Positions 1-10,090 of a stretch of DNA of 64,000 bases are shown in pieces; the stretch's first letter is position 1, and each line of letters begins with the position of its first letter. The notes under the pieces were generated by a model. It was not told where the DNA came from. It ran no database searches and saw only the letters and a list, made by a program, of their open reading frames with translations. Source of the DNA: Trabulsiella guamensis ATCC 49490 (GTDB lineage: Bacteria; Pseudomonadota; Gammaproteobacteria; Enterobacterales; Enterobacteriaceae); NCBI RefSeq assembly GCF_000734965.1, contig NZ_JMTB01000094.1, forward strand, positions 1 through 64,000. Reading direction: 5' to 3'. The position numbers and the translations under genes were made by a program.

Positions 1-19
1 TTTATTGTCATATGATGAC

Positions 20-1024
20 TTACGGATGCGCAACAAAACCAATCGCGTCGTAGACGGCTTTCAGCGTCACAGACGCCCGCGCGCGCGCTTTTTCCGCTCC
101 CGCTTTCATTACTTGTTGCAGGAAGGCTTCATCGTTACGGTAGCGGTGATAACGCTCCTGCAGCTCGCTCAGCATACCGGCAACGGCATCGGCCACTTCG
201 GTTTTGAGGTGACCATACATTTTGCCTTCGAAATGCTGCTCCAGCTCAGGAATGCTCTTGCCGGTGGCGGCAGAGAGGATATCCAGCAGGTTCGACACCC
301 CGGCTTTGTTTGGCACATCGTAACGCACTACCGGCGGCTCGTCAGAGTCGGTCACCGCGCGTTTGATTTTCTTCACGACAGATTTCGGATCTTCCAGCAG
401 ACCGATCACGTTGTTGCGGTTATCGTCTGACTTGGACATCTTTTTAGTCGGTTCCAGCAGCGACATTACACGCGCGCCGGATTTCGGAATAAACGGCTCA
501 GGCACTTTGAAGATATCGCCGTAGATGGCATTAAAGCGCTGGGCAACGTCACGGCTCAATTCCAGATGCTGTTTCTGATCTTCGCCCACCGGCACCTGAT
601 TGGTCTGATACAGCAGAATATCTGCCGCCATCAGTACCGGGTAATCAAACAGACCGGCGTTGATGTTCTCAGCGTAACGGGCTGATTTATCCTTAAACTG
701 CGTCATGCGGCTCAGCTCACCGAAATAGGTGTAGCAGTTCAGCGCCCAGCTCAGCTGTGCATGTTCCGGCACATGTGACTGCACGAAAATCGTGCTTTTT
801 TCCGGGTCAATGCCACAGGCCAGATACAGCGCGAGGGTATCCAGCGTCGCTTTACGCAACTGCTGCGGATCCTGACGCACGGTAATGGCGTGCTGGTCAA
901 CGATGCAGTAAATACAGTGATAGTCGTCCTGCATGTTCACCCACTGACGCAGCGCACCCATGTAGTTGCCAATGGTCAATTCACCTGAGGGCTGTGCGCC
1001 ACTAAAAACAACGGGCTTAGTCAT
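20..1024 (-). CDS. trpS: Tryptophanyl-tRNA synthetase
   Basis: Charges tRNA(Trp) with tryptophan using ATP in the cytoplasm. The 334-residue product has the full E. coli length. It is a class I synthetase: the HIGH-like signature is TIGN at residues 17-20 and the second signature is KMSKS near residue 195. The start ATG lies inside the end of gph, with the 8-base overlap ATGACTAA, so the two are probably translationally coupled. It is the last gene of the dam-rpe-gph-trpS series. Identity is very secure from near-complete similarity to the remembered E. coli protein. Confidence 0.98.
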   Translation of the reverse strand: MTKPVVFSGAQPSGELTIGNYMGALRQWVNMQDDYHCIYCIVDQHAITVRQDPQQLRKATLDTLALYLACGIDPEKSTIFVQSHVPEHAQLSWALNCYTYFGELSRMTQFKDKSARYAENINAGLFDYPVLMAADILLYQTNQVPVGEDQKQHLELSRDVAQRFNAIYGDIFKVPEPFIPKSGARVMSLLEPTKKMSKSDDNRNNVIGLLEDPKSVVKKIKRAVTDSDEPPVVRYDVPNKAGVSNLLDILSAATGKSIPELEQHFEGKMYGHLKTEVADAVAGMLSELQERYHRYRNDEAFLQQVMKAGAEKARARASVTLKAVYDAIGFVAHP

Positions 1025-1778
1025 TTTTCAATTCCTGAAGTTCACTGTACGGAAGCCCGAATGCGGGCAGTAGTTCATCGAAACGATCGAAAATCACATC
1101 GGGTTCGCTGAGTGCGATCGATTCGCCATAGTTGTAGCCGTAGGTCAGTCCGACACAACGGCAACCGGCGGCTTTTGCCGCAAGAATATCATTGCGGGAA
1201 TCGCCGACAAAAAGCAACGTTTGCGGCGCAAGACCTAAACGTTCAGCGACCAGCAACAGCGGTTCGGGATGTGGTTTCTTGTTCTGCACATCGTCGCCAC
1301 CAATGATGACGTCAAAGAGATGCGCAATACCCAGCGCGTCGAGGATCGGCGCGACAAACGGCGTCGGCTTATTGGTCACCAGCGCCAGCGGCAGACCGTG
1401 GGCATGCAACGCGCCGAGCGTTTCAGCCACCGCAGGGAACAAGAAACTGCCCGCTTCGGCATGCTCGGCATAGTAGCGATCAAACAGCTTACGCAAAATA
1501 CGAATTTGCTCTTCGGCCGGAATATCGCTGTCATCCACCGACGGTTTACCCATCGCGGCACGCAGCGTCGCGCGCTCCTGACGCGCCCAGGTCAGCGCGC
1601 GCTGCATGAGAACGTCCGCACCATTGCCGATCCAGGTGATGACACGTTCTTCGCCTGCGACCGGCAGCTCAAGCGCATACAGCGCGCTGTCAACGGCGGC
1701 GGTAAGCCCCGGCGCGCTGTCAACCAGCGTCCCGTCGAGATCAAACGCAACGCCTTTTATCAACTGCATATCAATCAT
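1017..1778 (-). CDS. gph: Phosphoglycolate phosphatase
   Basis: HAD-superfamily hydrolase that removes phosphate from 2-phosphoglycolate, a by-product of repair of oxidised DNA ends. The 253-residue product carries the HAD motif DLDGT at residues 13-17 (nucleophile D13), the VTNKPT segment (motif II) and GDSRND (motif IV). The reading frame stays open further upstream, but the start [13 protein letters not shown] matches the family N terminus; its ATG overlaps the rpe stop by 8 bases (ATGATTGA). It overlaps trpS by another 8 bases. Such double overlaps suggest coupled translation across rpe-gph-trpS. Confidence 0.96.
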   Translation of the reverse strand: MIDMQLIKGVAFDLDGTLVDSAPGLTAAVDSALYALELPVAGEERVITWIGNGADVLMQRALTWARQERATLRAAMGKPSVDDSDIPAEEQIRILRKLFDRYYAEHAEAGSFLFPAVAETLGALHAHGLPLALVTNKPTPFVAPILDALGIAHLFDVIIGGDDVQNKKPHPEPLLLVAERLGLAPQTLLFVGDSRNDILAAKAAGCRCVGLTYGYNYGESIALSEPDVIFDRFDELLPAFGLPYSELQELKND

Positions 1779-2448
1779 GACGTACCTTTGCCAGTTCACT
1801 ACGCATGTCGTCGACCACTTTTTTGTAGTCTGGCTGATCGAAAATAGCGGAACCGGCAACAAACATATCAGCGCCTGCCGCCGCGATTTCCGCGATATTG
1901 CTTACCTTAACACCGCCGTCCACTTCGAGACGAATATCATAACCTGATTGATCGATGCGACGACGCACTTCACGCAGCTTTTCCAGCGTATGCGGAATGA
2001 ACGACTGACCGCCGAAGCCCGGGTTGACGGACATCAGCAGTATGACGTCAAGCTTGTCCATAACATGGTCGAGATAGGTCAGCGGCGTAGCCGGGTTAAA
2101 TACCAGTCCCGCTTTACAACCATTCTCTTTAATCAGTTGCAGGGAGCGATCAACATGCTCGGAGGCTTCCGGATGAAAAGTAATGATATTGGCGCCAGCC
2201 GCCGCGAAATCAGGAATGATGCGATCGACCGGTTTTACCATCAGATGCACATCTACTGGCGCGGTGATGCCATATTTACGCAGCGATTTCAGCACCATCG
2301 GGCCAATGGTCAGATTCGGAACATAGTGGTTATCCATAACGTCGAAATGGACGACATCCGCACCGGCAGCCAGCGCTTTCGCCGTGTCTTCACCCAGGCG
2401 GGCAAAATCAGCCGACAGAATTGAGGGGGCAATCAAATACTGTTTCAT
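1771..2448 (-). CDS. rpe: Ribulose-phosphate 3-epimerase
   Basis: Interconverts D-ribulose 5-phosphate and D-xylulose 5-phosphate in the pentose phosphate pathway. The 225-residue TIM-barrel protein begins [19 protein letters not shown], the family signature, and contains [12 protein letters not shown] and LEVDGGV, which carry the metal-binding His and Asp residues. I chose the start at 2448 rather than the in-frame ATGs further upstream because it gives the conserved N terminus and has a purine-rich site (AAGGAG) just upstream. It follows dam after 38 bases and overlaps gph by 8. Confidence 0.97.
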   Translation of the reverse strand: MKQYLIAPSILSADFARLGEDTAKALAAGADVVHFDVMDNHYVPNLTIGPMVLKSLRKYGITAPVDVHLMVKPVDRIIPDFAAAGANIITFHPEASEHVDRSLQLIKENGCKAGLVFNPATPLTYLDHVMDKLDVILLMSVNPGFGGQSFIPHTLEKLREVRRRIDQSGYDIRLEVDGGVKVSNIAEIAAAGADMFVAGSAIFDQPDYKKVVDDMRSELAKVRHD

Positions 2449-2486
2449 CCGCATCTCCTTGGGCGCCGGGCGGACCGGCGCATGCA

Positions 2487-3323
2487 TTATTTTTTAGCGG
2501 TCGATACGTTGCCTGGGCGGTACAGCGCCAGCAGTTCGTCCACCTTTTTACGTGTGCCGCCATTACTGCTGATACTGCGTCGCACCTTCACGACGTGCAG
2601 TTTGGCCAGCTGATACCATTCGCGCGTCAGCGCCGTATCATGGTTAGAAATCAGCACCGGAATATGATTATTCACCAGTCCTTCGGCGAGCTGCGCCAGA
2701 TGCGCCTGCTGTTCCAGACTAAAGCTGTTCGTATGATACGCCGTAAAGTTGGCGGTCGCAGAAAGCGGCGCATACGGCGGATCACAATAAACGACGGTTT
2801 TGTTGTCGGCGCGCGCCAGGCTGTCAGCGTAGGACTCGCAATAGAAGTACGCATTCTGTGCCTTTTGCGCGAAATGATACAACTCAGCTTCCGGGAAGTA
2901 GGGTTTTTTATAACGGCCAAACGGCACGTTGAATTCACCCTTCAGGTTGTAACGGCACAAGCCATTGTAACCATGCCGGTTCAGATACAAAAACAGCACC
3001 GCGCGTCGCAGCGGATCCTGGCACTGGTTGAACTCATCACGAAACTGATAGTACACCTCGGAGGTATTGGTCACAGGCGTGAACATTTCACGCGCGGCCG
3101 TGACATACGTCTCCGTTTGCGTCTTAACAATGTTATAGAGGCTGATCAGATCGCTGTTGATATCCGCGAGGATATAACGAGAAAAATCAGTGTTGAGAAA
3201 CACCGATCCGGCGCCAACAAAAGGCTCGATCAGGCACTCACCTTTCGGCAAATGCTTTTTGATATCGTCGAGCAGGGGGTATTTCCCCCCTGCCCATTTC
3301 AAAAAAGCGCGATTTTTTTTCAT
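2487..3323 (-). CDS. dam: DNA adenine methylase (GATC)
   Basis: Transfers methyl from S-adenosylmethionine to the adenine of GATC, guiding mismatch repair, SeqA control of replication and gene regulation. The product is 278 residues, the same as in E. coli. It has [11 protein letters not shown] at the N terminus, the AdoMet-binding [10 protein letters not shown] around residue 33-42 and the catalytic DPPY near residue 181. It lies between damX and rpe, the usual position of the housekeeping dam gene, so it is not a phage methylase. Confidence 0.98.
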   Translation of the reverse strand: MKKNRAFLKWAGGKYPLLDDIKKHLPKGECLIEPFVGAGSVFLNTDFSRYILADINSDLISLYNIVKTQTETYVTAAREMFTPVTNTSEVYYQFRDEFNQCQDPLRRAVLFLYLNRHGYNGLCRYNLKGEFNVPFGRYKKPYFPEAELYHFAQKAQNAYFYCESYADSLARADNKTVVYCDPPYAPLSATANFTAYHTNSFSLEQQAHLAQLAEGLVNNHIPVLISNHDTALTREWYQLAKLHVVKVRRSISSNGGTRKKVDELLALYRPGNVSTAKK

Positions 3324-3405
3324 GCTGTCTGGCTACTTACACACATTCTCCGGCTGTGGAGAAGAGCTCCGACAGCATCCTGCGCTCCGGGCTTTTGCCC
3401 TTGCA

Positions 3406-4668
3406 TTACTTCAGATCGGCCTGGACCTGGCGCAGCGGTTTTGCCCACGGATTTTTTGCCTGTACATCGGCAGGCAACGTGGCAACCGCGCGTTTCGCGT
3501 CATCTTTCGAAGCGTATACCCCGCTGACCAGCACATACCACGGCTGACCATTACGTGTCGTCTCGTAGACAACGTAATTTTTCAGGTTTTCTTTCTTCGC
3601 CCAACCATTCAGGTTGTTGTAGTTAGACGAACTGCTGAGCTGCAGCGTGTAATGACTTGACGGGGCTGACTTCAGCGAACCCACATCGCCTGCTGTTTTG
3701 CCGCCAGAGGTCGCAGCCGGCGCAGTGGTGGCTGTCGCGGCAGGTTTTGCCTGCGCGGTCGCCGCTGGTGTGCTGGCCGGGGTACTGGTCGGTTTTGGCT
3801 GCGCGACCGGTTTCGGCGCGCTGGTGGTGGTTTTCGCGGTCGCCTGCGGTTTCGTTTGCGGCTTCGCTTCAATCACTGCTTGTTTGCGTTCCGGGCGGGC
3901 AGGCGTCGTCTGGCGTGGTGCTGTTTCAGTCGTTGCTGTCTGGCGCGGCGTCGTGCCTGTCGTACCCGTAGCACCATTACGCACTGGCGCAACGGTTGCC
4001 GGTTCAGTCGGTAACGTGGAACCGACCACCGCGTTGTCAATCTGGCCCTGCTGTTGCGTCAGCGCACTGTTCAAATCGCCCTGGACTTCCACGCGCTGTT
4101 GGCCTTCCGGCGCAGTGTTTACCTGACCCTGGGTCGGCGTAGAGGAAATCGGCGGTACGGAGACGTCCTGCGGCGCATTATTTGCCGTCTGGCCACCAGC
4201 GGTGTCGCCGGGCGCAGGCTGAGCGCCATTTGCCTGGTCTGTCGCCGTGCTGCCGGAGAGATCGATACTGCGCTCAGTAGACGCGGTTTGTTCATTTGAG
4301 GATGGGGTGGATGGCGCCTGCAGCGCAGAGCCGATGCCGATAATAAGCAACAGCAGAACCAGAATCCCCAGACCCATCATGATGTACTGGCGGGAGGCCG
4401 GTTTACTGGCAGTGGCTTTTTTACGTTTACGTGGGCGGCGCTCAACCGGAGCGTCCTGCTCTTCATACTCGTCGTCAGATTCATAATACGTTTCTTCCTC
4501 TTCACGTGCCCGACGGGCATGCGTCGGACGACGATCATCCGTATCAAAGTCCACATCATCAAAATTGATCTGTGGCTCGTTGTCGCGGTCGGAAGACTGA
4601 CGAGAACGACCAGCGCGACGATCGCTGGGATCGGGCTTCAGCTCGTCTTCTGGTTTGAATTCATCCAT
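3406..4668 (-). CDS. damX: Cell division protein DamX (SPOR domain)
   Basis: Inner-membrane protein recruited to the septal ring. The 420-residue product has an acidic and basic cytoplasmic N-terminal third (about 1-90), one membrane helix near residues 94-116 ([18 protein letters not shown]), a long Thr/Pro/Ala-rich periplasmic linker (about 120-335), and a C-terminal SPOR domain from about residue 340, which in this family binds denuded septal peptidoglycan. The linker is low-complexity and is where it differs in length from E. coli (428 residues, from memory). Lies 82 bases upstream of dam in the same direction. Confidence 0.95.
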   Translation of the reverse strand: MDEFKPEDELKPDPSDRRAGRSRQSSDRDNEPQINFDDVDFDTDDRRPTHARRAREEEETYYESDDEYEEQDAPVERRPRKRKKATASKPASRQYIMMGLGILVLLLLIIGIGSALQAPSTPSSNEQTASTERSIDLSGSTATDQANGAQPAPGDTAGGQTANNAPQDVSVPPISSTPTQGQVNTAPEGQQRVEVQGDLNSALTQQQGQIDNAVVGSTLPTEPATVAPVRNGATGTTGTTPRQTATTETAPRQTTPARPERKQAVIEAKPQTKPQATAKTTTSAPKPVAQPKPTSTPASTPAATAQAKPAATATTAPAATSGGKTAGDVGSLKSAPSSHYTLQLSSSSNYNNLNGWAKKENLKNYVVYETTRNGQPWYVLVSGVYASKDDAKRAVATLPADVQAKNPWAKPLRQVQADLK

Positions 4669-4729
4669 TTAACACCCCACTAAAAGGCGTGTGCCTGAGA
4701 CTCTTGCACATCACCTGAAACTGACTTTT

Positions 4730-5824
4730 TTATTTGAGCTCCTGCTGAGTATCAGCAATCGCGTCCAGAACCACTTCGTGCGACACTCCGCCGCGTACTT
4801 CACTTTTCCCTATTTCCAGCGGCAGCACTAAACGCAGCTCACCCGCCAGTACTTTCTTATCGCGCATCATGTGAGGCAAATACGCCTGAGCAGACATCTC
4901 CCGCGGCCCCGTTACCGGAAGCCCTGCCCGCCTGAGCAACGCAATGATACGCTGCGTATCCTGAGCATTAAACTGCCCAAGACGTTCTGAAGCATGCGCC
5001 GCCATCACCATCCCGGCAGCCACGGCTTCGCCATGCAGCCAGTTGCCATACCCCATTTCGGCTTCAATCGCGTGACCAAACGTATGCCCAAGATTCAGTA
5101 AAGCACGTAAGCCGGTTTCGCGCTCGTCTGCTGCGACAACTTCGGCTTTCAGCTCACAACAACGGCGGATACAGTACGCCATTGCTTTTTCATCCAGCGC
5201 CATCAGCGCATCAATATTTTGTTCCAGCCAGTAAAAAAAGTCGCCATCAAGAATGATGCCGTACTTAATGACTTCAGCAAGCCCGGAGGAGAGTTCGCGC
5301 GCTGGCAACGTTTTCAGGCAGTTCAGATCCACCACCACAGAGGCGGGTTGCCAGAAAGCACCAATCATATTTTTGCCGAGCGGATGGTTAACGGCTGTTT
5401 TGCCGCCAACGGAGGAATCAACCTGCGACAGCAATGTGGTCGGCACCTGAATAAAGCGCACGCCGCGTTGATAGCTGGCTGCGGCGAAACCGGTAAGATC
5501 ACCCACCACACCACCACCAAGCGCCACCAGTGTGGTGTCACGACCATGGGGTTTTTGCAGGAGAGCAGTAAAGACCTGATCCAGTACGGTCAGGCTTTTG
5601 TACTGCTCGCCATCAGGAAGGATAACGCTGTCGACCTTCACGCCTGCCTTTTCAAGCACCGTGCGGAGCGTATTCAAATAAAGCGGCGCCAGCGTTTCAT
5701 TGGTGACCAGCATGACCTGGTCGCCGGATTTCAGTGGCAAGAACGATGCTGGTTCATCGAACAAACCAGCCGCGATGGTGATCGGGTAACTACGTTCTCC
5801 GAGCGTGACAGTGAGCCTCTCCAT
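4730..5824 (-). CDS. aroB: 3-dehydroquinate synthase
   Basis: Second step of the shikimate pathway: converts DAHP to 3-dehydroquinate with NAD and a divalent metal. The 364-residue protein has the NAD-binding [11 protein letters not shown], the substrate segment [14 protein letters not shown] and the metal-binding [11 protein letters not shown] with a later HGEAV. An upstream in-frame codon would add three residues (MRV); I chose [15 protein letters not shown] because it matches the family N terminus. It follows aroK after 54 bases; aroK-aroB-damX-dam form the conserved enterobacterial cluster. Confidence 0.97.
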   Translation of the reverse strand: MERLTVTLGERSYPITIAAGLFDEPASFLPLKSGDQVMLVTNETLAPLYLNTLRTVLEKAGVKVDSVILPDGEQYKSLTVLDQVFTALLQKPHGRDTTLVALGGGVVGDLTGFAAASYQRGVRFIQVPTTLLSQVDSSVGGKTAVNHPLGKNMIGAFWQPASVVVDLNCLKTLPARELSSGLAEVIKYGIILDGDFFYWLEQNIDALMALDEKAMAYCIRRCCELKAEVVAADERETGLRALLNLGHTFGHAIEAEMGYGNWLHGEAVAAGMVMAAHASERLGQFNAQDTQRIIALLRRAGLPVTGPREMSAQAYLPHMMRDKKVLAGELRLVLPLEIGKSEVRGGVSHEVVLDAIADTQQELK

Positions 5825-5878
5825 AACGCGCATCCACCTTATTTGCTTATTTTTCGCTGGCGTTTTCTTGTGCCAGAA

Positions 5879-6400
5879 TCAGTTACTTTCCAGCATTTGA
5901 ACGATTTGGTTAGCAACGACTTTCGCGCTCTGATCGTCAGTACGGATCGTCACGTCAGCAATCTCTTCGTACAGAGGATTACGTTCGTCGGCCAGCGCTT
6001 CAAGCACCTCACGCGGCGGCGTTTCCACCTGCAGTAAAGGACGTTTTTTGTCGCGTTGTGTACGCGCCAGTTGCTTTTCGATAGTGGTTTCCAGGTAGAC
6101 GACCACGCCACGCGCGGAGAGACGATTACGGGTTTCGCGGGATTTTACAGAGCCGCCGCCAGTGGCCAGCACAATACCCTGTTTTTCCGTGAGTTCGTTG
6201 ATGATCTTTTCTTCACGATCGCGGAAACCTTCTTCGCCTTCTACATCGAAGACCCAGCCTACATCTGCACCAGTGCGTTTCTCAATCTCTTGATCAGAAT
6301 CGTAAAATTCCATGTTGAGTTGTTGAGCTAACTGGCGCCCAATAGTGCTTTTGCCGGCACCCATAGGCCCAACCAGAAAGATATTGCGTTTCTCTGCCAT
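5879..6400 (-). CDS. aroK: Shikimate kinase I
   Basis: Phosphorylates shikimate to shikimate 3-phosphate with ATP. The 173-residue product begins [19 protein letters not shown]; the Walker A loop is residues 11-19. It also has the shikimate-binding DSD near residue 32-36, GGGSV, and a lid with RDKKRPLL. The frame extends 14 codons further upstream, but this start gives the standard protein. The 292 bases between it and hofQ (6401-6692) hold no gene that I can see and presumably carry the aroK promoter region. Confidence 0.97.
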   Translation of the reverse strand: MAEKRNIFLVGPMGAGKSTIGRQLAQQLNMEFYDSDQEIEKRTGADVGWVFDVEGEEGFRDREEKIINELTEKQGIVLATGGGSVKSRETRNRLSARGVVVYLETTIEKQLARTQRDKKRPLLQVETPPREVLEALADERNPLYEEIADVTIRTDDQSAKVVANQIVQMLESN

Positions 6401-6692
6401 TTTTTCGGTACTACTAAGACTATTCGTTAATGGTAAACCCACGTCGCTTACATCCTGCGCTGTGGGACATGAACTGAAACCTCATATGCGATAGTGCGAG
6501 AGTCAGACTAAAAATTATCTCAATACTCCGGCGGGTTTGGCAACAGTTAAAGATCGCCGGGCTACGGGCTGGCCCACTTCAGGGATGGGCTCGCCACTGA
6601 CGCTCAAAATCGGTACCCCTTGTATGCTAAATCCATCCGTACGTCAAACACCTGAAACGTGTTCAGCGTAAAAAAGCCGTCTGGCTTGCTGC

Positions 6693-7925
6693 TTAGTGAA
6701 CAGAAACAATACGCGGGGTGATGAATACCACCAGCTCGCGTCGTTCATTATCTTTTCCGTCGTGACGAAAGAGCTGCCCAAGCCAGGGAATGTCGCCGAG
6801 TAGCGGAATACTGTCGCGGGCGGATTTGTTCTTTTGCGAAAATATTCCACCCAATGCCAGCGTTTCGCCACTTTTGACTTCCACTTGCGTTTCAATTTCC
6901 TGCTTATCAATCGCCAGTACTTCGCCATCCGCCTGCTGAAGAACCTGACCCGGCATATTTTCGCTAATGCGTAACTTTAGTCGCACACGGTTGTTCTGCA
7001 ACACTGCTGGCGTGACTTCCATGCCCAGCACCGCCTCTTTGAATTCCACCGACGTGGCACCGCTCTCGCCGCTGGACACCTGATAGGGAATTTCACTGCC
7101 TTGTTTAATACTGGCGGGCTGCAGGTGTGAGGCCAGTAAACGCGGGCTGGCGATGATATCCACTTTCTGCTTTTGCTCCAGCGCAGAGAGTTCCAGCTCA
7201 AGCAATCGCCCGTTAATATGGCCGATATTGAATCCCACACGCGTGGGCGCGTCAGCAACGGACAGATCACTACCCAGAGTCGTTAACTTTCCATTGCCCA
7301 CGGCACCTTCGGCTTCTGCCAGACTCCACTTCACACCCAGCTCCTGCAGACTCTTTTCATTGATAGTGACGATATGCGCCGCCAGTTCGACCTGCCCCAC
7401 GGGCAGATCCATCTCTTTCGCCCAGTCCATTAGTGCACGGGCATGACTTTTGTCGTCGCGGACAACCAACCGGTTCATACGTTTGTCTACCGTCAGATTC
7501 CCACGTGGCGAGAGCAGTTTCTCCCCCGCTTTCGCCAGTTCTGTGGCATCAGCATATTCAAGCGGGATACTCTGCCCTACCAGTGGCGTGGCGAGTTGTT
7601 GCCTGGCGGTTTCCGCCTCCCGCTGTGCCTGCTTCTCTTTCAGCCACGACTGCGAGTGTACAGAGAGAACGCGCCCCTCCTGCGACAACACCAGACCGGC
7701 GCTGTTCACGACCGTTTGCAGTGCCTGCTTCCAGGGAATGTTTATCAGGTGCAGTGAAACCGCCCCGCTGACCTCAGGCCCTACCACCAGATTACGCTGT
7801 TCCAGTGCCGCAAGGCTTTGCAGTACCTGAGCGACAGGAACCTCATCCACCACCAGCGAGACGTTCTTTTCGGCCAGAGCTAACGGTGCCAGCAGGCAGA
7901 GCCACAGGCTTATCCATGCTTTCAT
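6693..7925 (-). CDS. hofQ: Secretin-like DNA-uptake protein HofQ
   Basis: Outer-membrane secretin of the PilQ/HofQ family, thought to form the channel for pilus- or competence-type DNA uptake; in E. coli it is needed to use DNA as a nutrient. The 410-residue product has a signal peptide (MKAWISLWLCLLAPLALA), a secretin N0-type domain at about 25-95, an N1 domain, and the C-terminal secretin domain with VPLLGDIPWLGQLF-like signature (here SIPLLGDIPWLGQLFR). The start at 7925 has GGAG-type spacing and lies inside hofP, overlapping its 3' end by 83 bases. Last gene of hofMNOPQ. Confidence 0.93.
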   Translation of the reverse strand: MKAWISLWLCLLAPLALAEKNVSLVVDEVPVAQVLQSLAALEQRNLVVGPEVSGAVSLHLINIPWKQALQTVVNSAGLVLSQEGRVLSVHSQSWLKEKQAQREAETARQQLATPLVGQSIPLEYADATELAKAGEKLLSPRGNLTVDKRMNRLVVRDDKSHARALMDWAKEMDLPVGQVELAAHIVTINEKSLQELGVKWSLAEAEGAVGNGKLTTLGSDLSVADAPTRVGFNIGHINGRLLELELSALEQKQKVDIIASPRLLASHLQPASIKQGSEIPYQVSSGESGATSVEFKEAVLGMEVTPAVLQNNRVRLKLRISENMPGQVLQQADGEVLAIDKQEIETQVEVKSGETLALGGIFSQKNKSARDSIPLLGDIPWLGQLFRHDGKDNERRELVVFITPRIVSVH

Positions 7926-8244
7926 TTTTTTCTCCTTCCTTGATCCAGGTCCAGCGCGCCGGGTCGCACCCTTCGCCAGTATCAATGGTCATATCTGCTT
8001 CGGTGATCGCTACCAGATGCCAGCCGGTCACGAACGACATACCCGGCTCCACCCGAAGCCATTTTCCTTCGCTGTCTTTAATCAGACCGATGCGGCGATG
8101 CGCATGACTGATGCTGCCCCGGTAATGCCACTGCGCCAGTTGGGACGTATGACAGAGGTCAACTGGCGGCGCGAACGGGTCGCGCATCCCCATTAGCGCA
8201 GGCAGCAGCGCGATCAGCAGCCAGGAGGAAGCTTTACTCGCCAT
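7843..8244 (-). CDS. hofP: DNA-uptake protein HofP
   Basis: Small protein of the hofMNOPQ cluster, equivalent in position to the PilP lipoprotein of type IV pilus assembly. The 133-residue product begins with a hydrophobic signal-like stretch (residues 7-20), followed by RDPFAPP, the PilP-type motif, and a small beta-rich domain. Its last 83 bases overlap hofQ in another frame, giving a Gly/Arg/Lys-rich C terminus that is probably poorly constrained. It overlaps hofO by 11 bases. Function is inferred from gene order and the DPF motif. Confidence 0.88.
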   Translation of the reverse strand: MASKASSWLLIALLPALMGMRDPFAPPVDLCHTSQLAQWHYRGSISHAHRRIGLIKDSEGKWLRVEPGMSFVTGWHLVAITEADMTIDTGEGCDPARWTWIKEGEKNESMDKPVALPAGTVSSGRKERLAGGG

Positions 8245-8671
8245 GTATCACCTCCAGTTGCAGCGTTAATTGCAGCCTGCCGTTAACGGGGTGAAGACTG
8301 AACGCGACGACCTGCATATTGCGTTCAGCGAGACGCGGGAATAGCGATGGGACATCTACCCATTGCGTATCCAGTACCATTTCTCCGCCCGTTTCCGTCG
8401 GCTGCCAGCGCAACAGTCGCGTGCCATCACGCTGAAAATCCAGCGGTGAAAAAGAAACCGCTGCAGACGGGGTTTTCTGATGTTGCCCCACCTGCATTTG
8501 TAGCGCCCGCAACGTTTGCCACTGGCGGTGCGGGGTAGCGGTATTCAGCGTGCCCCCTGACCTCGGCAGGCAATAACCGCCGATGATGGTCAATAAAAGA
8601 ACCACACCCAGCCAGAAACCGCAGCGAGTGAATGGTGTTGCATCGCACCAGCGTTCAGGGAGTTGCCGCAT
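8234..8671 (-). CDS. hofO: DNA-uptake protein HofO
   Basis: Inner-membrane protein equivalent in position to PilO. The preferred start (8671, MRQLPERWCDATPF) gives 145 residues, near the 146 of the E. coli protein; an upstream ATG at 8716 in the same frame would give 160 but would run further into hofN. It has one membrane helix at about residues 18-36 (FWLGVVLLLTIIGGYC) and a C-terminal segment FSPLDFQRDGTRLL...LAERN shared with E. coli HofO. It overlaps the 3' end of hofN by 17 bases. Confidence 0.85.
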   Translation of the reverse strand: MRQLPERWCDATPFTRCGFWLGVVLLLTIIGGYCLPRSGGTLNTATPHRQWQTLRALQMQVGQHQKTPSAAVSFSPLDFQRDGTRLLRWQPTETGGEMVLDTQWVDVPSLFPRLAERNMQVVAFSLHPVNGRLQLTLQLEVIHGE

Positions 8672-9185
8672 TAACGCTCTCCAGTCGCAGGGTAAATTGC
8701 CAGCGCCCCTGTGCATCCCGCTCGGTTTTTCCGGCCTTCGCGGGTTTCAGATCCGGCAGCTCCCGCAACGCCTCGTTAAGCGCGGCAAGTGCCGGAAAAG
8801 CGGAGGCATACCCGTTCAGCGTCAATGCATTGTTTTGCCACAACAGTTCTGTCAGCCAGGCTTGCTCAGGAAAACGTGTCGCGATCACTTGCAGTCGTGG
8901 TTGCCACGCCTGCGTCATGGCACGCCGTGCCTGCCACTGCAGGCGGGCCTCTGCCTGTTGTAGCGTTTGCCGTAGCGGTGTTTCGCGCTGCGCCAGCGCC
9001 TGCTGTAGCTCACGGTTGGACGTTGAATAAAGTTCGGCAATGTGATGAGTATTCTCCAGCGTCATTCGGGTCAGCAGCCAGGCAAGGGTGATGACGAAGA
9101 AAGTGCCGGAAAATACCCACGTCCAGAACCGTAGACAGCGCTGTTGCCGACGCTCACGCCAGGGGAGAAAATTCACCTGATGCAT
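8655..9185 (-). CDS. hofN: DNA-uptake protein HofN
   Basis: PilN-like inner-membrane protein of the hof cluster. The 176-residue product begins MHQVNFLPWRERRQQRCLRFW; NFLPWR is the cytoplasmic motif that in PilN contacts the actin-like partner, here presumably HofM. One membrane helix follows at about residues 22-42, then a coiled-coil-prone, Gln/Arg-rich segment and a ferredoxin-like periplasmic domain. The start ATG shares one base with the hofM stop (TGATG); an alternative ATG two codons earlier overlaps hofM by 7 bases and would add Met-Val. Confidence 0.87.
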   Translation of the reverse strand: MHQVNFLPWRERRQQRCLRFWTWVFSGTFFVITLAWLLTRMTLENTHHIAELYSTSNRELQQALAQRETPLRQTLQQAEARLQWQARRAMTQAWQPRLQVIATRFPEQAWLTELLWQNNALTLNGYASAFPALAALNEALRELPDLKPAKAGKTERDAQGRWQFTLRLESVNAATP

Positions 9186-9973
9186 CACCATGCGTAGACT
9201 CCCAGCGCCAGCGCGATGGCAACGGCGAAGGCGTCGCTGTCGGGCGGCAACGGCGGCTGGCGTTTGATGATGATGCTCCATGGATCAAAATGCGGTTCCG
9301 TAGCAGGCTGCGCGGTGCACAGTGTCAGTGGCTGTTGTACGTGCGAACGCAGCTCGCTGATTGTTACCGCCTGTGAAAACTCCGTTGCCCCCCAGCGGTT
9401 ATTCGTCGCCCACAGCCAGGCGTCGGCGTCACGCCAGACCACGCCCTGTTCAGGTTGAGCCAGATAAGGAAGGAAATGGTGCAGCGCGCTGGCATCCGGC
9501 GTAATAGCGACCGCCTGCAGATTGAGTTTCTGCGCCATCTGTTGCAGCGCGACGACTTCACGCTGCTGCGCTACCGTCACCCGATATTCGCGCGGTGAGT
9601 CATCGGGGGCATAATCAAAGCAGAGCGCCGCCGCATCCATTTCCATCCGCTTCGCCATATGGCTCGCCACCCACTGGGTGGAGTCCCGTTCACGAAGCGT
9701 CATTGCCGGCCGCGGGATAGTTTTTTGCAGCGTTCTGCTGGCAGGAAACGCCAGCGCCACCTGATGCTGAAGCGGCAGTTCGCGCCGCCAGGAACGCAGT
9801 ACTTTAACCATGCAGTCGGACTGGATAACAATGCCCCGTTCTGCCGCACTGGCAGGTAACGGAATCGACCACCAGCGGCGCAACGACCAGCCCACACGCT
9901 CGCGCTGCACCGCCACAATCACGATTCGCTCATGCTGAATATGCAAACCCACCTGCCAGCACCTGAAGGCCAT
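9185..9973 (-). CDS. hofM: PilM-like DNA-uptake protein HofM
   Basis: First gene of hofMNOPQ; cytoplasmic actin-fold protein of the PilM type that anchors the inner-membrane assembly platform. The 262-residue product begins MAFRCWQVGLHIQHERIV and has the conserved AFPASRTLQKTIPRP segment and the ITPDASALHHFLPYL stretch seen in E. coli HofM. The frame is open for 14 more codons upstream, but this start agrees with the family. It is divergent from mrcA with 117 bases between the start codons, as in E. coli. Confidence 0.9.
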   Translation of the reverse strand: MAFRCWQVGLHIQHERIVIVAVQRERVGWSLRRWWSIPLPASAAERGIVIQSDCMVKVLRSWRRELPLQHQVALAFPASRTLQKTIPRPAMTLRERDSTQWVASHMAKRMEMDAAALCFDYAPDDSPREYRVTVAQQREVVALQQMAQKLNLQAVAITPDASALHHFLPYLAQPEQGVVWRDADAWLWATNNRWGATEFSQAVTISELRSHVQQPLTLCTAQPATEPHFDPWSIIIKRQPPLPPDSDAFAVAIALALGVYAW

Positions 9974-10090
9974 ATTTGCGATCTCCTTATCCGCCGTCAC
10001 CTTAACGGCTATCAATGCATCAGGCTTGCCTTTATACTACCGCGCGTTTGCTTATAAACTGCCCAAGTGAAACTTAATGGGAATTCTCCG

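Noticed and set aside
10067-10090. Upstream ATG start for mrcA adding eight residues
   Set aside because: The GTG at 10091 gives the standard 850-residue protein beginning with the KFVKYLLIL membrane segment.
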